From: Megaera_A sp965233855
Lineage (GTDB): Bacteria > Pseudomonadota > Alphaproteobacteria > Rickettsiales > Rickettsiaceae
Assembly: GCA_965233855.1 (NCBI GenBank)
Contig: OZ247586.1
Span: 1,415,997-1,479,996 of the forward strand
DNA length: 64,000 nt
Direction of reading: 5' to 3'
In this document: positions 1 through 9,325 of the stretch, piece after piece
How positions within the stretch are numbered: the stretch's first letter is position 1
Layout: each line of letters opens with the position of its first letter
Notes under the pieces: model-generated
What the model was told of the DNA's origin: nothing
Database searches by the model: none
The model's input: the letters and a program-made list of their open reading frames with translations, nothing else
Position numbers and translations under genes: made by a program

Positions 1-3000
1 TTTTTTGTTCTCGCCCTATAGCTTTCATAAAATCATTAAAATTAGTAGCATTATTTTTTTCTTTTATATGACCTGCTAATGCTGCACTAAAATATTTATC
101 TCCATGCTCGGCAAGCAATTTATTACTATAAACTACCTTTTCTAGGTCAGGTATAAATTTAACATTATTTACCAAAATGTCCGGGTCATATTTATAATTT
201 AATTTACTTAGTTGAGATAAATCAAACTCCATAAAGCGTAAATTCTTCTCTCTATTCTCATCGGCAAGGTGCTTGAGGCTTTTATCCAAGTCCTTAATAT
301 CATAAACACCGTCTACTATTTTCTTGAGTAAATCATCATAGCTGACTATCCCTTGCTTGTAGTTAGCTTCTATGTTTTGTTTAATACTAGCTATGATATT
401 TTTACTTTGATCGGTTTTAGATAAATCAATTCTGTCTTGTAAGTTTTGATCTAATTCTTTTTTGTTATTGATATTAACCTCAGATAAGAATTGATCCTCT
501 TTTTTGATTATATTAAATACCTGACCTATTTTTGCTGATTCTTGTTTTTGCTTTGCAAAACCGGATAAAACGTGCTTTATGCATTCTTGCTTGCAAGATG
601 TGGGTGACTTGAGCAGAGTTTTAACTAGATTAGCTTCATCTACATTAACCCCATGTTTAGCTGCTAAATCTAATATATCTCTATTTGCCTCAAGTTGTTT
701 TGCAGTAAGTGATATTTGTAAAGCATTAGAGGTAAGCTCCTCTCTTCCTTTGTCTAGACTACTGCGCCACGCATTTAATATACTTTCTTGGCTGATATTG
801 TATTTTTGGATAATTGCTATATTTGCTTTATCTTCTTTGTTAAGATGTTGATGACCTTCTGCTATAATATCTCTTGAAGTATCGGTATTTGCAATATATG
901 CCCCTAGTGTTTGGCTTGAGTGCCTTGCTATTGCCTCCTTAAAACAATTTGCAATTACTCTACTACCGCCGTTTTCTTTGTCTTGCAGAACATCATTAAA
1001 GTCTCCTTTATTTTCCGCCTTTATAATTTTTACAAACGCTCCTTTTTCCTCTAAGGCGGATTTGGCATTAGCTATTGTTTTAGCAGTAATCAAGTCTTTA
1101 CCGTCATTATCGGCTGCTATTATTATTTTCTCATAACTCGCCGGCTCATAATTCTTGATATTACCTATGCCAAGTGAGCATAGTGTTTTTATATTAATAT
1201 TAGCAGTTGTTGTCTCTTCTGTGTTGCTATGCTCATAAAGTGATTGTTTTACGGATAAGCCGGTCTCTATACCTTCTGCTATTATTGTAATATCTGATCT
1301 CTTGTGATTTTCTGAATGAACGTCTGTAATGTTTTTGATATCTATATTACCAAGATCAACGAATGAACCACTAATAGATCCAAAGGATTTCTTCGGGTTA
1401 TCTATACCGGCCTTATTATTTGTTTTTTTATCAAGTAGTAGATGCTGCCCACCGATGATATTACCTTCTTTGTCTCTAGCATAGGCAATCAGAGCAGGTA
1501 AATAACCCTTATGTGATTTCTCATATATACCGGCCGTCTTAATGTCATTTCCTAAATCAATATTTATACCCCTTGTTCCGCTTAAATATCTATGCGCTAC
1601 CGACTTTTCGCCTATATCCTTTGATCTCTCGAAAAGTTTTGTAGAGTAAGCTTGTTTTTGTTCAGATAAACGCTTCTCTGATTCGTTACTCTTAATACGA
1701 TCAATAGTTAAATCGCTATTTGCATGATCATGGACTAATTGTAAATTAGGTTTGGTATTTGATGAACTCATGCCAACTTGACCCCGCAAATATTCAGCAG
1801 CTTCCTTGAAGGAAGTTTTTCTAGTCTCTTGCACTAAATGGAATAAATCACCACCCTCTCCTCGTGCAAAATCATACCAAGTACCAGCTTTCTCACCTGT
1901 AATGCGTACGGCAAGCTTTCCGTGATCACCGTAACGAAGCTCCCTACCGTTTGATAAACGCTTGTTTGGATCTCCTAACAAGTCTCTTGTGATAAATTCT
2001 GCTTTAAACCTAATCTCAGATTGTAGTTGTTTATACTCACTGTCCCATTCGTCTTTTTGGGATTCATATAATTTCTGCGCTCTGATTCTATCTACATTTG
2101 CATAGAATCTGGTTTTAGCTGATTTTTTAAGTTTATCTTCGCCGTGACTTAAGATACCAACTTCTGCATCATTTACCTTTGCGCTAATTACATTACTAGA
2201 CGCAGTATTATGCACATTATTAATAATGTTTATATTGGCCGCTACATTAAGGCTTTCATTGCCGGCAGATCTAATTTTAGATTTATCTGAGCCATAAAAT
2301 GCGTTTCCACCAACTACTAGCTTCTCTTCTATAATTGCTTGACTATATTCTTCAATTTCTGCAAAGGTTTTCTCTATTACCTGACTTACAGGCTCATATT
2401 TTGCCTCAGGCTCTTTATAGTTATAATATTCGGCAGACGGTATATATTTATCAGTCAATTTAGTTGCAGTATCACTTGCAAAATCTAGCAGGCTGTTAAA
2501 GCCTCTAACAAGCATATTCTTGTCATTTGCAAGCCTATAACTTACTCCTCTATCTTCTAGTTCGGATTCAGTTAGATAACTAAGAGAGCTACCGGCCTCG
2601 GCATCCTGTGATAATTGCCTGATAAGGCTATTTAGATTTGAGGTAGATTCTTTGTTTGCATACAAATTTAAATCAATCTTGCTTCTCGATAAGGAAACGT
2701 AGCTATTTCTAATACCCGCAAAACCGTTATGGAACATATAAACATCCGCTATACTTGCACCTTGTGCCTTAAATACGGTAGTTGCATATCCGTGTCTGAA
2801 CCCATTATATTCAGATGGATTAAATGATATTTTCTGATCTTGACTTCCTTCTCCTCCTGCGAGCTTAATGGTGAACTTATCTTCACTTGCAAGAACAAGC
2901 TCGGCTAAATCTCCATTAATCAAGCCAAGCTCTTTATTGGTCTTAGTAATAAGGATTCTATCGCCCCTCATGTAATGATTACCGGCTACCGCAATCTCAT

Positions 3001-4771
3001 TGCCAGTAAGTCTTCCTTCTAGCTTTAAATACTGCCTAGCCCCGTGATTAAGTGCTGCAACATCCTTGTTTTTAACAGCAAGTATTAATCTGTCGCTAAT
3101 ATCATGATCACTCTTGCTCCAATTAGTAAGTAATGCGCTCATCGAAGAATCTCTATCTGCATCCCACTTGATACGATTCTCTCTGTCTAATATAGATAAC
3201 GCAGTCTCTACATTACCAGCAGACATATTCATCGCAACAGATTTACCCCAATTACTATCTTGACGCTTGATATCAAGTATTGAACTACTACCATAACGAT
3301 CAGCAAATACTTCAAACATTCCCCCTCGCTGCACAGAAGCTAATTGCTTCTCATCTCCTGCTAATATTACGTTACACTTGCGAGTAGCTGCGACTCTTAG
3401 TAATTCTCTATAATCATCATTACCAACCATGCCAGCTTCATCTGCAACAATAAGGCTATGTTTTGGTAGGCTAAAACGACCATTTGCAAGCTTAAAAAGC
3501 ATGCCTTTAATAGTATCGGTACTTTTAAAACCATCAGAGGCAAGTTCTAGCTTTGCTTTATGGGTAGGAGCAACTCCTATTACATTGACACCAGCATATC
3601 CTGCAATAAGAGGTATTTGCTTAAGAACAAAGCTTTTACCAGCTCCAGCCCTGCCACGTAATACCCTAATGCCAGAATCTGACAATATAAGATCAGATAA
3701 TGCCGTGCTTTGCTCTTCTGATAATCCAGCATTGCTGGAAACGCCAGTTAGAAGGCTGTTGTAATTAACACTCTTGCCAGATGCCCTAGCAAAGACATTA
3801 CTCTCATTTGCCACATACTGGGATAGGCGAACTATTTTGTTCTCCTCATCTCTTACTGCCTCAGTAGTAAAATATTGAGTTTTATTACCTTCTTCTCTAT
3901 ATAACGGTATAATTGATTTATCAGATACAGCATCTTCTACGAGTCTTGCTCTTGCGTCACTATCTGGAATACATTTAACAGCGCGAGTAAGATCGCCTTT
4001 AGTAAAAACGCTCATATGTTTTGTTACTTTTTCTAGTACTCGTACGCCAGAACTTAAAAGCTCCATTTCAGCTTCCTTACACTCTTCGTTTCTTTTTGCT
4101 GCCTCGTTGAATATACTACGCATACGTACCGCACCAACATGCTCCTGAGTTATCTCTCCAGGCAAATCAGCTCTTAAATCCAACCCCCACGCTTTGAACT
4201 TATCATTTAAAACGTTTTCATAAAATTTATGATTATCTATCTCGGTAGTTTTTTGTACTTTCCCATATTTTATTTCTGGCTGTAAATCCACCGCCTTTTT
4301 ATCCTCTAATCCCAAACCATCTTTTCTAAATCTTCTTGTAGTAACTAGTAAATGAGCATGCCAATTCTTCTCGCCATCATGTGGCTCATGAATATCAATT
4401 TGTACTCCAAGACCTTCTTTTATCCACCCCTTTCTTTCTATGAACTCTTTGATAATTTCCTTTTTCATCTCTAGGGTTATTTCTTTTTCTTTCGGAAGAG
4501 CAAGTAGCCATTCAACATATAACTGACTATCTTTACGTTTTTCAGCACGCTCTACTTCATTTGCAAATCCTTCTGCATTTTTAAATTTCTTATCTACATA
4601 TTCAGGAAGCAACATCTCATGGTAGGCATTGCCACCATGACTTGTAAAATTAAAAACCTTACCCGTTTTCTGATCAACTATTCTACTTCTTGAGTTATAT
4701 GAACTTTTACAGCAAGCATTCTTGTTGTCGCTTCTTCCTACGTACTCTGGTCTTGCGAATGCTATTGCCAT
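1..4771 (-). CDS. traA: Ti-type conjugative relaxase/helicase TraA, partial (3' end beyond window)
   Basis: Relaxase that should nick and unwind DNA for conjugation. About 1590 residues are visible and the frame stays open to the window edge. The N-terminus starts MAIAFARPEYVGRS and carries a MobA/MobL relaxase domain; the metal-binding motif HEPHDGEKNWHAH lies near residue 130. A Walker A (RGRAGAGKS) near residue 375 opens a TraI/RecD-like helicase domain. Near residue 960 there is a primase-type zinc-finger-like segment (GTWYDFARGEGGDLFHLV), followed near residues 1165-1250 by a Toprim-like segment (IIAEGIETGLS, then IIIAADNDG). The product is therefore relaxase-helicase with a primase-like tail. 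It is transcribed away from traD across the putative oriT. The start is fixed by homology to the second copy, whose matching ATG is at 17781. The helicase and relaxase calls are firm; whether the protein is complete is unknown. Confidence 0.9.
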   Translation of the reverse strand, partial: MAIAFARPEYVGRSDNKNACCKSSYNSRSRIVDQKTGKVFNFTSHGGNAYHEMLLPEYVDKKFKNAEGFANEVERAEKRKDSQLYVEWLLALPKEKEITLEMKKEIIKEFIERKGWIKEGLGVQIDIHEPHDGEKNWHAHLLVTTRRFRKDGLGLEDKKAVDLQPEIKYGKVQKTTEIDNHKFYENVLNDKFKAWGLDLRADLPGEITQEHVGAVRMRSIFNEAAKRNEECKEAEMELLSSGVRVLEKVTKHMSVFTKGDLTRAVKCIPDSDARARLVEDAVSDKSIIPLYREEGNKTQYFTTEAVRDEENKIVRLSQYVANESNVFARASGKSVNYNSLLTGVSSNAGLSEEQSTALSDLILSDSGIRVLRGRAGAGKSFVLKQIPLIAGYAGVNVIGVAPTHKAKLELASDGFKSTDTIKGMLFKLANGRFSLPKHSLIVADEAGMVGNDDYRELLRVAATRKCNVILAGDEKQLASVQRGGMFEVFADRYGSSSILDIKRQDSNWGKSVAMNMSAGNVETALSILDRENRIKWDADRDSSMSALLTNWSKSDHDISDRLILAVKNKDVAALNHGARQYLKLEGRLTGNEIAVAGNHYMRGDRILITKTNKELGLINGDLAELVLASEDKFTIKLAGGEGSQDQKISFNPSEYNGFRHGYATTVFKAQGASIADVYMFHNGFAGIRNSYVSLSRSKIDLNLYANKESTSNLNSLIRQLSQDAEAGSSLSYLTESELEDRGVSYRLANDKNMLVRGFNSLLDFASDTATKLTDKYIPSAEYYNYKEPEAKYEPVSQVIEKTFAEIEEYSQAIIEEKLVVGGNAFYGSDKSKIRSAGNESLNVAANINIINNVHNTASSNVISAKVNDAEVGILSHGEDKLKKSAKTRFYANVDRIRAQKLYESQKDEWDSEYKQLQSEIRFKAEFITRDLLGDPNKRLSNGRELRYGDHGKLAVRITGEKAGTWYDFARGEGGDLFHLVQETRKTSFKEAAEYLRGQVGMSSSNTKPNLQLVHDHANSDLTIDRIKSNESEKRLSEQKQAYSTKLFERSKDIGEKSVAHRYLSGTRGINIDLGNDIKTAGIYEKSHKGYLPALIAYARDKEGNIIGGQHLLLDKKTNNKAGIDNPKKSFGSISGSFVDLGNIDIKNITDVHSENHKRSDITIIAEGIETGLSVKQSLYEHSNTEETTTANINIKTLCSLGIGNIKNYEPASYEKIIIAADNDGKDLITAKTIANAKSALEEKGAFVKIIKAENKGDFNDVLQDKENGGSRVIANCFKEAIARHSSQTLGAYIANTDTSRDIIAEGHQHLNKEDKANIAIIQKYNISQESILNAWRSSLDKGREELTSNALQISLTAKQLEANRDILDLAAKHGVNVDEANLVKTLLKSPTSCKQECIKHVLSGFAKQKQESAKIGQVFNIIKKEDQFLSEVNINNKKELDQNLQDRIDLSKTDQSKNIIASIKQNIEANYKQGIVSYDDLLKKIVDGVYDIKDLDKSLKHLADENREKNLRFMEFDLSQLSKLNYKYDPDILVNNVKFIPDLEKVVYSNKLLAEHGDKYFSAALAGHIKEKNNATNFNDFMKAIGREQK

Positions 4772-4835
4772 TATTGTTTTAAAAACCTATATTTATATTT
4801 ACTTATATTTTATTTTAGATTTTCTCTAAAAGCAA

Positions 4836-4973
4836 GTGTTATTCATAACACATGTTGCGTATAAAACTATTTCTACGAAATGAGTTATATAACTCATTTC
4901 CAACACAAGAAAAATAGTATAGTGTATAGATATCAGCTATATGTTATAGAGTTGGTATGGTAGGCAGCGGGGT
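4836..4973. other. putative oriT, module 1
   Basis: Non-coding DNA between divergent traA and traD. It contains a hairpin (GTGTTAT, 2-nt loop, ATAACAC; 4836-4851), then TTGCGTATAAAACT at 4855-4868, a perfect 24-bp palindrome at 4877-4900, and ATGGTAGGCAGCGGGGT at 4957-4973. The hairpin, the TTGCGTATAAAACT motif and the distal motif recur in the same order and at nearly the same distance from the relaxase ATG in module 2. The stem sequence itself differs between copies, which points to a conserved structure. Assignment as oriT is an inference from position and conservation; the nick site is not known. Confidence 0.55.
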
Positions 4974-5067
4974 ATTAGTTTTTACTGTTATTATGAATAT
5001 AGATAGATTACTTTATAAGTTAATATTACAAAATTGAGCAACTACTATTTAAAAAAGTAAAGTTATT

Positions 5068-5532
5068 ATGCAAAACTTAGATGAACAAAAAATAAAACTA
5101 GAACAAAAGAAAGCTAGAATGCAATTAGAAGAAACTAGATTAAAACTTAAAGAGCGTAAAATGCGTACCAGAGTTTTAACTGAAAAAGGTGGTTTGGTTA
5201 CCAAAGCAGGTCTTGATCATTTACCTACTAATGCAGTATATGGCGCATTACTTTCTGTCAAAAAAGATTTAGATGATAATGATAATCTTGTATCCGGTTG
5301 GATAGTAAAAGGTAACGCTGCTTTTAATAAAGAAAAGCAAAATGCTACTCCTGTTATTTTAAAGTTTGATGATGCGCCTAATAAAGATATTAGAGATTTT
5401 ATTAGATCACATGGATTGAAGTATAATAAATTTAGAAAAGAGTGGTACGGCTCTATTAAAGATATTGATGGTTTAAAAAGTAGTCTCGGTAAGATTAAAT
5501 ATGATTTAGAAATTATTGAGGATTTAAAATAA
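5068..5532 (+). CDS. traD: conjugal transfer protein TraD (Ti-type)
   Basis: A 154-residue protein with a helical, charged N-terminus (about residues 5-40, rich in KLEQKKARM-type repeats) and the conserved block GGLVTKAGLDHLPTNAVYGALL near residues 45-67, typical of the small Ti-type TraD protein encoded beside traA. The C-terminal half (about 95-150) has a pattern of FDDAPNKDIRDFIRSHGL then W(Y)G, resembling a small domain appended to other mobile-element proteins. It is the first gene of a rightward operon with the HU-like gene 31 bp downstream. A paralogue with the same architecture lies at 18483-18947. Role: accessory DNA-transfer factor, exact activity unknown. Confidence 0.8.
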   Translation: MQNLDEQKIKLEQKKARMQLEETRLKLKERKMRTRVLTEKGGLVTKAGLDHLPTNAVYGALLSVKKDLDDNDNLVSGWIVKGNAAFNKEKQNATPVILKFDDAPNKDIRDFIRSHGLKYNKFRKEWYGSIKDIDGLKSSLGKIKYDLEIIEDLK

Positions 5533-5563
5533 TAATTCAAAAGAGAGGTTAGATATTTTAATT

Positions 5564-5827
5564 ATGGATAAATTAGGTTTTATAGAATATTCAGCTAGTA
5601 GGTATGGCATTGATTTTTTCACCGCTGAAACTTTTGTTGGTATGTTTTCTGAGTGCCTATCTGAATTATTAGATGCAGGGCAATCGGTAGAAATTGATGG
5701 GGTAGGTACTTTTGAGAAATTACCACTTTTTCCAAATGGACTAAATCACCAAAACAAAATTGCACTGGCAAGATTGGCTAAAAAGAAGATGGTGAGTTTT
5801 AAAGCTAGCGAAGATTTAGCAGCTTAG
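5564..5827 (+). CDS. HU/IHF-like DNA-binding protein, divergent
   Basis: An 87-residue basic protein. The N-terminal helices (FIEYSASRYGIDFFTAETFVGMFSECLSELLDAGQSVEI) and the strand segment DGVGTFEKLPL follow the HU/IHF pattern (VxIxGFGxF). The canonical arm motif GRNPxTG is absent, so DNA bending may be weaker or of a different specificity. It follows traD closely, and the same traD/HU-like pair recurs at 18483-19258, which suggests the protein works with the relaxosome at oriT. An SD-like GAGAGG lies upstream. Confidence 0.75.
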   Translation: MDKLGFIEYSASRYGIDFFTAETFVGMFSECLSELLDAGQSVEIDGVGTFEKLPLFPNGLNHQNKIALARLAKKKMVSFKASEDLAA

Positions 5828-5887
5828 CTATTATTATGAATGATATTTTTTAAACAACTTTTTGATAACATAAATTGAGAGTAAATT

Positions 5888-6118
5888 ATGACTTATGAAC
5901 TAACAAGGCGCAATAATTGCTTCTTATATGCTGCCTCTAGAAAAACTGGATATGCAATTTGTAAACCTCTTCCCAATATTGGGGATGAGTTTATAAAATT
6001 AGTCATGGTTTATTGTGCAAGGATTATTTATATCCTTATATTTTATCACGGATTGAATCGAGAACAAGAGGTGAACTCGAGAAAATTAAATTATTTTGAA
6101 TTACCTAAGTCAATTTAA
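5888..6118 (+). CDS. small hypothetical protein
   Basis: A 76-residue ORF with an SD-like GAGAG eight bases before its ATG and one hydrophobic stretch (LVMVYCARIIYILIFYHGL, about residues 38-56) that could be a membrane segment. No family is recognised. It lies between the HU-like gene and the candidate protease gene in the same direction. It may be a real small membrane protein or a chance ORF. Confidence 0.3.
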   Translation: MTYELTRRNNCFLYAASRKTGYAICKPLPNIGDEFIKLVMVYCARIIYILIFYHGLNREQEVNSRKLNYFELPKSI

Positions 6119-6276
6119 TAAATTTATAGCTAAATAATCTACTTCGTATACAACTTAAGGTTGAATTTAAATTTAAAATGAGTTATTGTTTGATTGGCTA
6201 ATTAGGAATAGCAACATTGAGTTTAGTTGCAGTATAACTGTTCTTATAGATAATTGAGAAAACAAAGGAAATTCAT

Positions 6277-7554
6277 ATGGCAAAAAGCGCAGTAGATGTA
6301 AGCAAAGGGTCTATTACACCTAGAACAATTAGACACACTAAGTTAGAATCTTTTGATTTACAGTCGATTAAAGTTTTAGATAAGGTGATCTCTGAAAGAA
6401 ATATGGAGCACCGAGCTGTGCAACAGCGAAAGGAGTTTAATATTAAACAGTTAAAGAAACTGGAATCTTACGGTGATCCTAATAAGATGCAAGGACTCCT
6501 TGCTGCATTTGAAAAACCTCTCAAATCTTTGGATAAGGAATTATCTCCAAACCCAATAGGTGATGACAATTTAGATTTAAAATTTACAAGGCTATTTCAA
6601 CATAGAGTAGAAGGCGAAGGAGATCTAACATTCAGTATAGCAAAGCCAATGATTACGCATTATGGTATAAATGGTAGAGAGGCCATGATTCTAGAAGATA
6701 GTCTCATATCTGATGGAGATTTACATCCATTAGAAATGAGCATCTTTACGCAAGCGATTAATTATTTATGTAGTAAAGCTAATGCATATGACTTAATAAG
6801 CGCGCAGAGTCCTGTAGCTGCACCCTTACCATCCTCACCACCTGTACAAAACAATGTTGTATTAGTAAGTTTTTTTAAACGCAATGAGGATAAATTATTA
6901 CCAGGGTATAAAGTAATCAAAGTAGATTCAGCACATCCTAACGAAGTTGAAACTCATACTACTGTGTTATGGAAAACCAAAGATAAGGTAATCACAGTAA
7001 TAGATCCTAGTAATAGTACGTTTAGTTCTTTTTTATATGGTATGGATTTGTTAAAATTTCAATTTGTGAGTGCAGAATGTGGTATGATATATAAGCCCAA
7101 TAATCATTCTTATACAAAAAAACATTTAGAAAAGTTGAATAAATTTCTACCAGAAAATTCACACAAATATCCTCGTGATTGTGTTGATATAGCTGTTAAA
7201 ATCGCGTTCGAATTAATCGAAAAGCAATCTGATGTAAATCTTCGTAGTGTTAAAGAAGTACAAGATGCTGCGGTAGAACAAATAACAAACGTAAATCTTC
7301 CGAAAGAAATAGGATTGTTTGGAGCGCTGCAATCGTCTGATTCAGCAACAAGAGAAGCAGCAAAAGCATTTGTAGATGATTTGTTCAAAAAGAAAGAAGT
7401 TGTTTTGGAAAAGGATAAACAAGGAAACCCAAAAACAACTCTATATGAAAAGCTTGTACCTGCACTTGATATAACAAAACTTGAAACAGCTGAAGTTATA
7501 GGGGAAGTATCACAATTAATTGGTGATCTTCAAATGGAAGATTTTCCTATTTGA
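6277..7554 (+). CDS. candidate clan CE (Ulp1/YopJ-like) cysteine protease, cargo effector
   Basis: A 425-residue protein with no recognised full-length family. A central region fits the catalytic layout of clan CE cysteine proteases and acetyltransferases: H227 in HTTVLWK, D243 in VITVIDPSNS, and C302 in YPRDCVDIAV. The spacings (16 and 59 residues) are close to those of the Ulp1/YopJ folds, and the DC(V/G) step after a strand pair is typical. The upstream Gln of the oxyanion hole is not obvious (His at the -6 position). The N-terminal 180 residues are helical and charged, followed by a Pro-rich linker (PVAAPLPSSPP) just before the domain. No signal peptide. It lies in the traD direction, 37 bp before a TPR gene, as expected for RAGE cargo. 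If real, it could act on ubiquitin-like modifiers or acetylate host proteins. Function is inferred from motif geometry only. Confidence 0.45.
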   Translation: MAKSAVDVSKGSITPRTIRHTKLESFDLQSIKVLDKVISERNMEHRAVQQRKEFNIKQLKKLESYGDPNKMQGLLAAFEKPLKSLDKELSPNPIGDDNLDLKFTRLFQHRVEGEGDLTFSIAKPMITHYGINGREAMILEDSLISDGDLHPLEMSIFTQAINYLCSKANAYDLISAQSPVAAPLPSSPPVQNNVVLVSFFKRNEDKLLPGYKVIKVDSAHPNEVETHTTVLWKTKDKVITVIDPSNSTFSSFLYGMDLLKFQFVSAECGMIYKPNNHSYTKKHLEKLNKFLPENSHKYPRDCVDIAVKIAFELIEKQSDVNLRSVKEVQDAAVEQITNVNLPKEIGLFGALQSSDSATREAAKAFVDDLFKKKEVVLEKDKQGNPKTTLYEKLVPALDITKLETAEVIGEVSQLIGDLQMEDFPI

Positions 7555-7591
7555 TTATATATAAAATTTAATTTTTGATAAGAGATTTACT

Positions 7592-8941
7592 ATGAAAAGA
7601 ACAAAACTAAGACCTGAAAATTATAACTATATGTACAGTGGGTTGGAGAAATCTTTAGAGCAAGCATTACCATTTCTTGCTAAGATTGAAAATCATGATT
7701 TATTAGCAAAACTTTCCCCCTTCAAATTCAATGCTGAATTTCAAACAAAACTTGAAGAAGTGATAAGGGAATTAACTGCTGATACACCAGAAGAAAAATT
7801 TGAATTTGATAAAAATGCTGACCCCGAAGAAGAGTTAGAAAGATATCAGCAGGAAGAAGTTCCTCAAGTGAGGCAAGATATGCCTATGACTCCTGAAGAA
7901 ACTAACCGAGGAATGGCACATTATCATTTAACTAGATTGGAACAAGATTTTAGCTCGAGTTACAAATCTATTTCTGATGAATTTGAGACTTTATGTCAAG
8001 CTAATGATCATGCTCGACTGGATACACTTCTTAAGGAGTGTGGGTGGATGGCTGATACTCTACGTGATCATAGGAGAGATCTTATACTTAAAGCGATGAA
8101 TCAAAAACATAAGGAAGTTTTAGAAGTTCTTTTGGAGCGCGATCAACTCCCTGATGCCTATCGTGATATTAATAATATACTTGGTAGAGATGAATACCAT
8201 AGTACAACTCCAGAAATTATTGAAATATTGACTGATTATTTTATAAAAGTTGGTAATAAATTTAATGCGCTAAATTACAAAGGGCAGTATTTATATTCCC
8301 ATAAGGAGTATGAAAAAGCTGCTGAATTTTTTAGTCAAGCGATTGAATTGGATGATGAATATGTGATAGTTCCTATGCATTACAAAGCGTTGTGTTATCA
8401 ATATTTAGGAAAAAGTGAGCAGGCAGTCACTGCTTTTGAAGATATAATAAAGTTTGATACTGAATATGGTAATGCAGATGAAATTAAAGCTCGAGCACAG
8501 AAAGCCTTGGATCAGTTCAACGATAAGGAAAAGTTAACTGCAAAAATAAAGCTCTCTAAAGGAATAATAGCAGATTTTGTAATTGAATTCAAGGAACAAA
8601 AACAAGATTTGCTAGATCCCTATAAAGACTCGATCAACGATTTATTAACCAAGCTTCGAGAAAATTTAAATTCCCCTCCAGATGCAACTAACATTGCCAA
8701 AGAAGTTAAAGATCTACTATTTAAAATTAAATTTATAAATCTAAAACAAGGAGTTAAACCAGAAATCTTGTTATTACAGGAGTTTGCTAATTTACCATAT
8801 ATACATGATAAAATGCTTGAGGATTTGGGCGAAGAATTTGTTACTCAAGAAAAAACCTATATCGATGCAATCGAATTTATTGATAAAACTGTGGAGATTG
8901 TAGGAGAAACAACTGAAAGTCTTTTAGTAGAAATGATCTAA
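7592..8941 (+). CDS. TPR-containing protein
   Basis: A 449-residue acidic protein. Residues about 220-300 contain at least two tetratricopeptide repeats (NALNYKGQYLYSHKEYEKAAEFFSQAIEL and the following MHYKALCYQYLGKSEQAVTAFEDII). The rest is predicted helical, with a charged Glu-rich region near residues 65-95. No signal peptide or membrane segment. It starts 37 bp after the candidate protease gene and is probably cotranscribed. TPR proteins are common RAGE cargo and serve as protein-interaction scaffolds or effectors; no partner can be named from sequence. Confidence 0.75.
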   Translation: MKRTKLRPENYNYMYSGLEKSLEQALPFLAKIENHDLLAKLSPFKFNAEFQTKLEEVIRELTADTPEEKFEFDKNADPEEELERYQQEEVPQVRQDMPMTPEETNRGMAHYHLTRLEQDFSSSYKSISDEFETLCQANDHARLDTLLKECGWMADTLRDHRRDLILKAMNQKHKEVLEVLLERDQLPDAYRDINNILGRDEYHSTTPEIIEILTDYFIKVGNKFNALNYKGQYLYSHKEYEKAAEFFSQAIELDDEYVIVPMHYKALCYQYLGKSEQAVTAFEDIIKFDTEYGNADEIKARAQKALDQFNDKEKLTAKIKLSKGIIADFVIEFKEQKQDLLDPYKDSINDLLTKLRENLNSPPDATNIAKEVKDLLFKIKFINLKQGVKPEILLLQEFANLPYIHDKMLEDLGEEFVTQEKTYIDAIEFIDKTVEIVGETTESLLVEMI

Positions 8942-9157
8942 TGTTAGAGGAGGTTTGACAAGCGGTTTTGGGGTTCTCAGCCTTAACCTGATAAATTTCT
9001 GATTTTGGTTTAGAAACATTTTTTGCTAGAAATCACTTTATTTCAGCCATTTTTGGAGCATATTTTAATAAAAAAGGCCTTTCAATATTAATATTTAATT
9101 AACAGCTAGCAATACATTGCCTCTTCTTGACTCTAAGTTTTAAAAAAATAGTATCTA

Positions 9158-9200
9158 GGGGAGGCACAACTCCAGAAAAATGGAGATTTTTTAGTATAAG
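9158..9200 (+). repeat. probable Tn3-family terminal inverted repeat
   Basis: The segment begins GGGG and ends TATAAG, the outer and inner ends usual for Tn3-family repeats, and it stands about 130 bp beyond the C-terminal end of the minus-strand TnpA remnant, where such a repeat belongs. It is about 43 bp, longer than the usual 38. The matching distal repeat was not found. The stretch 8942-9325 holds nothing else recognised. Confidence 0.4.
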
Positions 9201-9325
9201 ATTGACAACTAAAATTGTTATACTAAGATAATAATTATTAGGGAATGTATCCTTAGTGATTATGGTTTTGAGACGTACAAACTATGCTGTTTAACAAGTA
9301 TATAAATTTACTTCTTTGTGATGAT

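Noticed and set aside
579..3764. Plus-strand ORFs at 579-851 and 3429-3764
   Set aside because: They lie opposite the open traA frame, which has recognisable domains throughout.
4877..4900. 24-bp perfect palindrome as a terminator
   Set aside because: No T tract, and it lies between divergent gene starts, where a DNA-binding or transfer site is more likely.
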